Positions 45,745 to 52,822 of a DNA stretch of 64,000 nucleotides are shown piece by piece. The notes beneath the pieces are model-generated. The model was given only the letters and a program-made list of their open reading frames with translations, ran no database searches and was not told the origin of the DNA. The DNA comes from Rhodonellum psychrophilum GCM71 = DSM 17998 (GTDB lineage: Bacteria; Bacteroidota; Bacteroidia; Cytophagales; Cyclobacteriaceae), in NCBI RefSeq assembly GCF_000381545.1, contig NZ_KB906673.1, forward strand, positions 248,001 through 312,000, written 5' to 3'. The stretch's first letter is position 1, and each line of letters begins with the position of its first letter. Position numbers and translations under genes: made by a program.

Positions 45745-47838
45745 TTGTTCAGTTTTTTTGATACCAAAATAGAATTCCTCAAGGGGGTAGGTCCCCAAAA
45801 AGCTGCCCTGATCAACAAGGAGTTGAATATTTTCACCTTTGGTGAGTTGATCCAACATTACCCGTTTCGATACGAAGACCGCACCCAGTTTTTTAAAATC
45901 AATGAGTTGACCGAGGATCTGGAACATGTTCAGATCGTGGCCAAAATCCGCTCGGCCGAAACCATCGGCGAGGGCCAAAGAAAAAGATTGGTGGCCACCA
46001 TTTTTGACGAAACAGGTGAAATGGAACTGACCTGGTTCAAGGGGATTCAATATGTGGTAAAAAAATTGGTTCCGGGAATCCCCTTTGTTTTTTTCGGGAA
46101 ACCCAATAAATACGGGAGAAAATTCAGCATCGCACACCCAGAAATGGAAGCCTTGTCTGCTGCCCAGGAAGAAAAAAGTTTCTTCCAACCGGTCTACCCA
46201 ACCACAGAAAAACTCCGGTCCAGGTTTTTGGATTCCAAAGGGATTTCCAAAATCATGGAGGGATTGGTCACTGCCGCCTTCCCGCAAATCCAGGAAACCT
46301 TACCCGGAGAGGTTCTCCAGCGTTTCAATTTGATTCCCAAAAAAGATGCTGTCAAGGAAATCCATTTCCCGGAAAATCCCGAAGTCCTGAAAAGAGCGAT
46401 TTTTCGGTTGAAATTCGAGGAGTTCTTCTTTATGCAGCTGAGGTTGCTAAAATTAAAACTCACAAGGACCGAAAAATCCCAGGGCCAGATCCTGAATCAA
46501 ACGGAGCTGTTGAACGTGTTTTACAAGGAACACATTCCCTTTGAGCTTACCGAGGCACAAAAACGGGTGGTCCGGGAAGCGTATGCCGACATGAAATCCG
46601 GAAAACAAATGAACCGGCTGATCCAAGGGGATGTCGGCAGTGGGAAAACCATGGTGGCATTTATCTGCATTTTGATTGCAATCAGTTCGGGTGCCCAGGC
46701 CTGTCTGATGGCACCCACAGAGATCCTGGCCAACCAGCATTATGCAGGGTTAAAGGAGTATGCGGACTTGATGGGGTTGAACATTGCGCTGCTGACTGGG
46801 TCGACCAAAAAATCAGCCCGGAAAGTCATCCACGAATCCCTGCTTTCGGGGGAGCTTCCCATCCTCATCGGAACACATGCTTTGCTGGAAGATATTGTTC
46901 AGTTCAGAAATTTGGGCATGGCGATCGTAGATGAGCAACACCGGTTTGGGGTGGCGCAAAGGGCCAAACTTTGGGCCAAAAACCCTCGATTTATCCCTCA
47001 TGTGCTGGTCATGACCGCAACCCCCATTCCCAGGACATTGGCGATGACACTCTATGGGGACTTGGAAATTTCCGTCATCGATGAACTTCCCGTAGGCCGA
47101 AAACCCATACAGACTGTCCATCGCTATGACAAAGACCGTCTAAAAGTATTCGGTTTTATTCGCAAACAGATACTCGAAGGAAGACAAGTTTACATCGTCT
47201 ACCCCCTGATTGAGGAATCCGAAACCTTGGATCTCAAGAACCTTATGGATGGTTTTGAAAGTATCTGTAGGGCATTCCCTGAATTCCCTGTCAGTATCGT
47301 CCATGGAAAAATGAAACCACAGGACAAGAATTTTGAGATGCAGCGCTTCGTGAAAGGAGAAACCAAAATCATGGTCGCCACCACGGTCATCGAGGTGGGC
47401 GTCAATGTTCAGAATGCTTCTGTTATGGTGATCGAAAATGCGGAAAGATTTGGGCTTTCCCAACTCCACCAACTCCGGGGAAGGGTGGGAAGGGGTGCTG
47501 ATCAGTCTTATTGCTTGCTGATGACCAAGTATGAACTTTCCAAAGACAGCCGTATCCGACTGGAAACGATGGTGCGGACCAACAATGGTTTTGAAATTGC
47601 GGATGTTGATCTCAAATTGAGAGGTCCGGGCGACTTGATGGGTACGCAGCAGAGTGGCTTGATGGATCTTTTGATTGCGGACCTCAGCAAGGATGCCCCG
47701 ATCTTGACGATGGCAAGGGATGCTGCGCAGCTATTGCTCCAGGAAGACCCAGATCTTTCCCAGCCAAGAAGCGCAATGGTCCTTCGTCAAATCCGGAGTC
47801 AAAAGAAGCATGAAATAAACTGGAGCAGGATTTCTTAA
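45745..47838 (+). CDS. recG: ATP-dependent DNA helicase RecG
   Basis: A 697-residue branch-migration helicase. The N-terminus FFDTKIEFLKGVGPQKAALI is the normal RecG start, and the wedge domain follows. Helicase motifs are GDVGSGKTMVAF (Walker A), VDEQHRFGV (DExH-type), MTATPIPRTLAM, TTVIEVGVNV and QLRGRVGRG. The C-terminal RecG motif LRGPGDLMGTQQSG is present. The reading frame has no ATG at the start: upstream there is a stop at 45718, and the only suitable start is TTG at 45745. It repairs stalled forks. Confidence 0.95.
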   Translation: MFSFFDTKIEFLKGVGPQKAALINKELNIFTFGELIQHYPFRYEDRTQFFKINELTEDLEHVQIVAKIRSAETIGEGQRKRLVATIFDETGEMELTWFKGIQYVVKKLVPGIPFVFFGKPNKYGRKFSIAHPEMEALSAAQEEKSFFQPVYPTTEKLRSRFLDSKGISKIMEGLVTAAFPQIQETLPGEVLQRFNLIPKKDAVKEIHFPENPEVLKRAIFRLKFEEFFFMQLRLLKLKLTRTEKSQGQILNQTELLNVFYKEHIPFELTEAQKRVVREAYADMKSGKQMNRLIQGDVGSGKTMVAFICILIAISSGAQACLMAPTEILANQHYAGLKEYADLMGLNIALLTGSTKKSARKVIHESLLSGELPILIGTHALLEDIVQFRNLGMAIVDEQHRFGVAQRAKLWAKNPRFIPHVLVMTATPIPRTLAMTLYGDLEISVIDELPVGRKPIQTVHRYDKDRLKVFGFIRKQILEGRQVYIVYPLIEESETLDLKNLMDGFESICRAFPEFPVSIVHGKMKPQDKNFEMQRFVKGETKIMVATTVIEVGVNVQNASVMVIENAERFGLSQLHQLRGRVGRGADQSYCLLMTKYELSKDSRIRLETMVRTNNGFEIADVDLKLRGPGDLMGTQQSGLMDLLIADLSKDAPILTMARDAAQLLLQEDPDLSQPRSAMVLRQIRSQKKHEINWSRIS

Positions 47839-48198
47839 TAGAAATCGCTTGAACTACTGAATTTGCTCACGCAGATTTCGAAGATAGGAGTAGGAAAGAT
47901 ATTGATTCTTCCAGTACATTTTTATCATAAAATCAGAAATTGTACTCAAGTATTTTTCGTTATTATAAAAATAAATTTTATGTTCTGTTTTTTATGAAAT
48001 TACAATCCTTTTAGTTTGAAATGGGGGGGTAAATATGAAATCCAAAGATAGTCCTGAAATCCACTATAGAAATAGTGCAATTTAGTCGACTATAAACGGA
48101 TAAGAGGGTTGTTCGTATACCTAATATTTGTGTTTTTGAATTTTAAAGACTAGAATTATCTGATATTCAATCTTTTCACATTTTAAACAACAAATTTT
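47839..48198. other. AT-rich leader region before the GG-peptide gene
   Basis: No long frame. The stretch has a visibly lower G+C content than its recG side. It contains the palindrome TAGTCGACTA (48083-48092), a small hairpin CACTAT/ATAGTG (48062-48077) and a 16-codon ATG frame at 48036 preceded by a G-run. TAATATTTG at 48121-48129 is close to a -7 box but has one extra base. Confidence 0.4.
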
Positions 48199-48372
48199 AT
48201 GGAAGCATTAAGCTTAGAAAAAATGGAGAGTCTAGTCGGAGGGTCTAACTATTGTGACACAGCTTGGATACTGCTTTCCGGTGGTGGATTTCAGGGGAGT
48301 GATGAATTGTATTTACTTCTTGCCTCAAGTTATGCAGCTAATTGCCCAGACCATCTTCCTGGCAGTAATTGA
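48199..48372 (+). CDS. Double-glycine-leader peptide (bacteriocin/RiPP-like precursor)
   Basis: A 57-residue peptide. Residues 1-15 read MEALSLEKMESLVGG, matching the LSxExLxxIxGG leader cut by peptidase-containing ABC exporters (C39 type). The predicted mature core is 42 residues, hydrophobic and Gly/Ser-rich, with two cysteines (core positions 4 and about 35) that could form a disulfide or thioether. A terminator-like hairpin follows the stop codon. The next genes are two paralogues of a small exported protein, and an ABC exporter remnant lies 1.2 kb downstream. The natural reading is a secreted signalling or antibacterial peptide. No modification enzyme is nearby. The leader is clear; the function is inferred. 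Confidence 0.7.
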   Translation: MEALSLEKMESLVGGSNYCDTAWILLSGGGFQGSDELYLLLASSYAANCPDHLPGSN

Positions 48373-48383
48373 AAAACAAATTT

Positions 48384-48418
48384 AAAAAGGATGAGCCTTT
48401 TGTGCTCTCCTTTTTTAT
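48384..48418 (+). terminator. Hairpin after the GG-peptide gene
   Basis: AAAAAGGATGAGC pairs with GCTCTCCTTTTT (one mismatch) and runs into a T-tract. It should limit read-through so that the peptide is expressed above the downstream genes. Confidence 0.7.
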
Positions 48419-48439
48419 TTTCACTTAAATTAAAAAAAA

Positions 48440-48859
48440 ATGAATTCAATATTAGTTTTAATAATGCTCGTTATTTCCTTCAACAAACCATCAATTGAAG
48501 GCAAATGGAAAATGAATCGAAGTGAAGCTTTTGAAAAAATATTGACTTCCAACAATTTTCAAATGCAGGATGAACAACAACAGAAAGCATTGGCTGAAAC
48601 TTTTAATAAAATCCTTGATGGTTATTATTACGATTTTAGAAAAGACACTGTTTACTTTACTGATTTCAAAAATTATGAATTAGTAGAATTAAAAGGAATC
48701 TATTGGATTGACGCAGATACACTGATTATTGGTCAATTTGATAAAATAAAAGTCCAAAAATATTTGATTTCAAAAATCAATGAGAAAGAGTTACATCTAA
48801 AATTGATTGATCCTAAAGGTGCTGTTCTAGACATGAGGTGGATGTTTAAAAGAGAATAA
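48440..48859 (+). CDS. Small exported protein, paralogue 1 of a tandem pair
   Basis: A 139-residue protein with a short hydrophobic N-terminus (NSILVLIMLVISF) that looks like a signal sequence. It then has a beta-rich lipocalin-like body: IEGKWKMNRSEAFEKIL, NFQMQDEQQQKAL, YYDFRKDTVYFTDFKN and LKGIYWIDADTLIIGQ. It is roughly 70 percent identical by eye to the following gene. Family unknown to me. Its position directly after the GG-leader peptide suggests an immunity, processing-helper or co-secreted role; nothing in the sequence proves that. Codon use is AT-rich. Confidence 0.7.
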   Translation: MNSILVLIMLVISFNKPSIEGKWKMNRSEAFEKILTSNNFQMQDEQQQKALAETFNKILDGYYYDFRKDTVYFTDFKNYELVELKGIYWIDADTLIIGQFDKIKVQKYLISKINEKELHLKLIDPKGAVLDMRWMFKRE

Positions 48860-48885
48860 TTTTATCCATCTAACTAAGACAAAAA

Positions 48886-49308
48886 ATGAGAACAATTTCA
48901 TTATTGATTACTTTAATTATTTTATTGAATCGTCCCTCAGTAGAAGGCAAGTGGAAAATGGTAAGGGATGAATCCTTTGAGAATATTCTTACCTCTCCCA
49001 ATTTTCAAATGCAGGATGAACAACAGCAGAAAGCTTTGTTTGAAACCTTTAATAAAATTTTAAATGGATTCTATTATGATTTTAGAAAAGACACTGTCTA
49101 TTTTACTGATTTCAAAAATCATGAAATTGTGGAATTAAAAGGGATCTATTGGATTGATGCTGATACTTTGATTATTGGTCAGACAAATAAAATATATTTA
49201 CAGAAATACATAATATCAAAATTAGATGCAAATGAGCTTCATTTAAAGCTTATTCATCCAAAGGATGGTACAGTATTTAATAGCAGGATGATGTTTAAAA
49301 AAGAATAA
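48886..49308 (+). CDS. Small exported protein, paralogue 2 of a tandem pair
   Basis: A 140-residue protein, the tandem copy of the preceding gene, 26 bases downstream. Identical blocks include NFQMQDEQQQKAL, YYDFRKDTVYFTDFKN and ELKGIYWIDADTLIIGQ; differences cluster in the N-terminal hydrophobic segment and in the last 40 residues. The hydrophobic start RTISLLITLIILL suggests export. Probably the result of a recent local duplication. Function unknown, shared with its partner. Confidence 0.7.
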   Translation: MRTISLLITLIILLNRPSVEGKWKMVRDESFENILTSPNFQMQDEQQQKALFETFNKILNGFYYDFRKDTVYFTDFKNHEIVELKGIYWIDADTLIIGQTNKIYLQKYIISKLDANELHLKLIHPKDGTVFNSRMMFKKE

Positions 49309-49374
49309 ATCTATTTTCTAGTTATTGATGATTAAGACGTTAAAAAAAATCAAATTGTCTCTTTGAATTAGATT

Positions 49375-49581
49375 ATGAAATATTTTTTCCCATTAGCACT
49401 GACAGGTATTTGTTTGGGTCTGCTTATTGATTTTCACTTCCTTTCTGAAGAAGTATACTATAGTCATCTCTCAGATAAATTTACCTATACCAGAATTCAG
49501 AATATGCTTGAGTTCCGTGGGAAATGGCTTTGGTTAACATACGTCATCGCCACTTACCGGTGCAATGGATCGGAATACTGA
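49375..49581 (+). pseudogene. Truncated membrane-protein gene at a deletion junction
   Basis: A 68-codon frame starting MKYFFPLALTGICLGLLIDF, with a normal-looking hydrophobic helix and a following polar stretch up to about GKWLWLTYV. The last ten codons run in a wrong frame through the start of the ABC exporter fragment, so the original C-terminus is missing. I read it as the 5' remnant of a membrane protein once encoded between the paralogues and the exporter. It could instead be a genuine short protein. Confidence 0.4.
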
Positions 49582-49783
49582 AAACCTTGTTTTGGAATTA
49601 TTGATGAAATTAAAATCAAATATGATTATTTTAGTTGTTACACATAAAATCAAACCTGCATTAATTGCTGACAGGGTTTATATATTAGAGGATGGTCTGA
49701 TTGTCAAAGAAGGAACAACGAGAGAATTACTTGATGGGGAAAATCTTCTCTCTTCCGCATATAGAGAAATTGTACAGTTTTAG
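49541..49783 (+). pseudogene. 3' remnant of a peptidase-type ABC exporter ATPase
   Basis: From about base 49550 the plus-strand frame reads the end of an ABC ATPase: a D-loop-like TGAMDRNTENLVLELLMKL, the switch-histidine strand MIILVVTHKIKP, then ADRVYILEDGLIVKEGTTRE and a final helix. Walker A, the signature motif, Walker B, the membrane domain and any C39 peptidase domain are missing. No in-frame start lies before the ATG at 49565. The fragment matches the C-terminus of bacteriocin-type exporters and fits the GG-leader peptide upstream, so a deletion probably removed most of the exporter gene. Confidence 0.7.
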
Positions 49784-49793
49784 ACCGGGACAA

Positions 49794-49864
49794 TTAATTT
49801 TTTCGCGCAGATGGCGCAGAATGGGTCTACGAAAATCCGCCTCATCCGCGCGAAAATAAATTAA
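49794..49864. repeat. Short palindromic intergenic element with 15-bp arms
   Basis: TTAATTTTTTCGCGC at the left and GCGCGAAAATAAATTAA at the right are inverted repeats with one inserted base. The interior contains GCAGATGGCGCAGA, a motif type common in Bacteroidota intergenic repeats. It sits between the ABC remnant and the convergent oxidoreductase gene and can fold as a terminator for both. Confidence 0.6.
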
Positions 49865-50964
49865 ATCACCACCCTCTTTCCAGTCTCTGCAGATTCCAAT
49901 ATCGCCTGCACGATTCGGATATCCCTCAATCCTTCCTCACCTGGTACTGGCATTGGTTTTCCTGCCATAATGGACAATGCATCGTGGTCCATTTGGTTCG
50001 CTTGCTGAAATGGGACCTCATAGGGGAAATTGATTTCTCCCAAGGGGCTTTTTCCTTTGTTTCCTGCATAAGATGAGAACGGGGACATTTCGATAGTTCC
50101 TTTTTCGCAGGTGATGTTCAAAAAATTGGTGTTTTCAAAAAAGGAGGTTTTGATGCTTCCGATCACGCCACCTGGAAATTCAAGCACAGCAGTGACCACT
50201 TCGCCCAAACCGTCTTTGTAGATTTCAGGCCGCTCTGCCCAGACTTTCGCGGATTGGACAGCGATGGGTTCCATCCCAGATCCCAAACGTGCACCCTGAA
50301 TGGAATAAACTCCCATGTCGTAAATCACACCACCGCCCATTTCTCTTTTTTGTTTCCAATGATCAGTCCTTCCCTCCCGGTATCCAGCCGCACAATCGAC
50401 TTTGGTGACTTTCCCCAATTGTTTTTCCTTGACGATTTTTTGAAAGGCCAAGGTGTTGGGTTCATGCTGGCAGCGGTAGCCAATCGAAAGAGAAACCTTG
50501 TTTTTCTTGCAGGCATCGATCATGGTTTGGCATTCCTCCACAGTCACCGCCATGGGTTTTTCACACCAAACATGTTTGCCTGCATTTGCTGCTCTGACAA
50601 CATATTCCATGTGCATGGAAGGCGGCAAGACGATATAGATGACATCGATATCGGGATTATTAGCGATCGTGTCAAAGTTCTCATAGTTGTAGACATTCTT
50701 CTCGGGGATTTTGTACTTCTCCTTCCAGGCTTCTGCTTTGGAGGGTGTTCCCGTCACGACTCCCGCAAGGTAACAATGCTCGGTTTGCTGCAATCCAGGA
50801 GCCAGCAAATCCGTGCTGTAATAGCCCAAACCCACCAGGGCAATGCCCAATTTGTCCTTTTTGGGCGCATTTTGACAAGCCAAGAGGCTAAGTGGTGACA
50901 ATAGGCTGATTCCTGATCCTAATGTGATCATTTTGAGGGTATCCCTTCTGGAAAAACTCTTCAT
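49861..50964 (-). CDS. Tat-exported Gfo/Idh/MocA-family oxidoreductase
   Basis: A 367-residue protein with a twin-arginine signal (SFSRRDTLKM) followed by a hydrophobic stretch ending LLACQNA. The NAD(P)-binding Rossmann motif is GIALVGLGYYSTDLLAPGL. The catalytic-type Lys is in HVWCEKPMAVTVEECQ, and GGGVIYDMGVYSIQGAR matches glucose-fructose-oxidoreductase-like members. It probably oxidises a sugar or polyol in the periplasm with a tightly bound cofactor. The gene is single; its stop codon lies in the palindromic element 49794-49864. Confidence 0.9.
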   Translation of the reverse strand: MKSFSRRDTLKMITLGSGISLLSPLSLLACQNAPKKDKLGIALVGLGYYSTDLLAPGLQQTEHCYLAGVVTGTPSKAEAWKEKYKIPEKNVYNYENFDTIANNPDIDVIYIVLPPSMHMEYVVRAANAGKHVWCEKPMAVTVEECQTMIDACKKNKVSLSIGYRCQHEPNTLAFQKIVKEKQLGKVTKVDCAAGYREGRTDHWKQKREMGGGVIYDMGVYSIQGARLGSGMEPIAVQSAKVWAERPEIYKDGLGEVVTAVLEFPGGVIGSIKTSFFENTNFLNITCEKGTIEMSPFSSYAGNKGKSPLGEINFPYEVPFQQANQMDHDALSIMAGKPMPVPGEEGLRDIRIVQAILESAETGKRVVI

Positions 50965-51099
50965 GGTTTGGTTGTGTTGTGTGAAATCAATAGTTAAAAA
51001 TGCATGTAGACTTCAATTTAGGGTTTTTAAAAACTTGTTCAAAAAAATTTATTAAATTAGAGTCTTAGTCTCTTTTCCAAAATCATAAAAACCTATTCC

Positions 51100-51555
51100 A
51101 TGAAGAATTTAACATTCCTGTTTTTGCTCTTTTTATCCTACCCCTCTTTTTCCCAAAATCATCAACAACCTTACCTCAACCTGGCTGAGGCAGAAAGGAT
51201 ATCCGATGCGGCAGAAGCCCGAGCCCGACAGGACAACTGGAATGTAGTCATTGCCATTTTGGACAATGGAGGGCATTTGTTGTTGTTGAAAAAGATGGAT
51301 GGCACCCAAATCGGCAGCGTGGAAGTGGCCCAGGCAAAAGCCAAATCAGCGGTGTATTTCAAGAGGTCAACAAAAGTGTTCGAAGATGCAGTCAATGAGG
51401 GAGGAAACAGAATCCTTTCCTTGCCCAATGCCATTCCAATCGAGGGTGGTTTGCCTATTTTCAAAGATGGTATCATTGTAGGTTCCATCGGTATTTCCGG
51501 GGTGACTTCGGTGCAGGATGGGATCATTGCTGAAGCGGCCTTGAAGGCACTTTGA
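51100..51555 (+). CDS. Exported GlcG/HbpS-family protein
   Basis: A 151-residue protein with a signal peptide (NLTFLFLLFLSYPSFSQ). The mature domain has the GlcG/HbpS pattern: LAEAERISDAAEARARQDNW, VVIAILDNGGHLLLLKKMDG, KAKSAVYFKRST and GGLPIFKDGIIVGSIGISG. Relatives bind haem or cobalamin-pathway ligands or act as sensors. Function here is not known. It precedes the alpha/beta hydrolase gene by 79 bases and may share its transcript. Confidence 0.87.
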   Translation: MKNLTFLFLLFLSYPSFSQNHQQPYLNLAEAERISDAAEARARQDNWNVVIAILDNGGHLLLLKKMDGTQIGSVEVAQAKAKSAVYFKRSTKVFEDAVNEGGNRILSLPNAIPIEGGLPIFKDGIIVGSIGISGVTSVQDGIIAEAALKAL

Positions 51556-51634
51556 TTCTATGAGTAGTATTGCCAAAAATCGCATTCTATACATAGGGGG
51601 AATTGTTATTTTCCCCGACAAAAACCATGACCTT

Positions 51635-52684
51635 ATGAACAAGTATTTCTTGATTTTTGCTGTGTTAGGTTTTTTTGCCTTTGGCTGTGTCTCGACGGAT
51701 AAGAAAACGGACGAAAGCGAAACCTTGAGGAATTATCTTGATTTTTCCCAAAGGGATGATCAGTTTACCGGTGGGGTGAAAATGATTCCCATTTCCACCG
51801 AAAAGGGAGAATTCAAGGTCTGGACCAAAAGGGTAGGCAACAATCCCAAGATAAAAGTACTCCTGCTGCATGGAGGGCCGGGAATGACCCATGAAATCTA
51901 TGAATCTTTTGACGGATACTTTCCTTCGGAAGGCATCGAATACATTTATTATGACCAATTGGGCTCCTATTACAGCGACCAACCGGAGGGAGACGAACTC
52001 TGGACGACAGAGAGATTTGTCGAGGAAGTGGAGCAGGTCCGTCAAGCGTTGAATTTGGACAAGGATAATTTTTATCTTTTTGGACAATCCTGGGGAGGAA
52101 TCCTGGCCATTGAGTATGCCTTGAAGTACCAAAACAATCTCAAAGGACTCATTATTTCCAACATGATGGCCAGCATTCCGGAGTACAATTCCTATGCGCA
52201 GGAGGTTCTTGGTCCAAAATTGCCCCCTGCTGTTTTTTCTGAAATCCAAGAGATTGAAGCCAATCAGGATTTTGAAAACCCCAGATATGAGGAATTGCTG
52301 ATGGAGCACCATTATACCGAGCATGTTCTCAGAATGCCATTGGAAGAGTGGCCTGAAAATATCAACAGGGCCTTTAAACACCTCAACCCGAAAGTATATG
52401 TTCACATGCAGGGTTACAGTGAGTTTGGGATTACAGGAAATGCAACTTTAAAGGAATGGGACAGAAAGGCGGATTTGCCGAAGATCACCGTTCCGACATT
52501 GGTCATCGGGGCAGAACATGACACCATGGACCCTAAGCACATGGAGTGGATGTCTACTCAGGTAAAAAACGGACATTACCTCTATTGTCCAAATGGTAGC
52601 CATCTCTCCCAATATGATGACCAAAAAACCTTTTTCAAGGGATTGATCCAATTTGTGAAGGATGTTGACAAAGGGACGATATAA
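51635..52684 (+). CDS. Proline-iminopeptidase-family alpha/beta hydrolase, lipoprotein
   Basis: A 349-residue protein with a lipobox signal (GFFAFGCVSTD). The hydrolase fold has HGGPGMTHEIYE (oxyanion region), nucleophile elbow GQSWGGILAIEYA, the acid in VIGAEHDTMDPKH and the His in PNGSHLSQYDD, which together form the catalytic triad. The architecture is that of proline iminopeptidases (S33), which remove N-terminal proline from peptides. The start is the ATG at 51635; an upstream in-frame ATG at 51560 would interrupt the signal peptide. A strong terminator follows. Confidence 0.9.
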   Translation: MNKYFLIFAVLGFFAFGCVSTDKKTDESETLRNYLDFSQRDDQFTGGVKMIPISTEKGEFKVWTKRVGNNPKIKVLLLHGGPGMTHEIYESFDGYFPSEGIEYIYYDQLGSYYSDQPEGDELWTTERFVEEVEQVRQALNLDKDNFYLFGQSWGGILAIEYALKYQNNLKGLIISNMMASIPEYNSYAQEVLGPKLPPAVFSEIQEIEANQDFENPRYEELLMEHHYTEHVLRMPLEEWPENINRAFKHLNPKVYVHMQGYSEFGITGNATLKEWDRKADLPKITVPTLVIGAEHDTMDPKHMEWMSTQVKNGHYLYCPNGSHLSQYDDQKTFFKGLIQFVKDVDKGTI

Positions 52685-52744
52685 AAAAATGACGATTGAC
52701 ATTCCATTAGGGAATGGTTTTGATAGGAGTATAGAGGAGTTTAA

Positions 52745-52789
52745 AAAAGACAATCCCCTTGGATATTGAATTCAAGGGGATTGTCTTTT
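52745..52789. terminator. Bidirectional terminator
   Basis: AAAAGACAATCCCCTTG and CAAGGGGATTGTCTTTT are a perfect 17-bp stem with an 11-base loop. It separates two convergent genes. Confidence 0.92.
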
Positions 52790-52822
52790 CATTTTGATGA
52801 TGTAATCCACCAGCTGCATTTT

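Noticed and set aside
48036-48086. 16-codon ATG frame preceded by a G-run upstream of the GG-peptide
   Set aside because: Too short to support as a gene and no regulatory logic such as attenuator stems or repeated codons.
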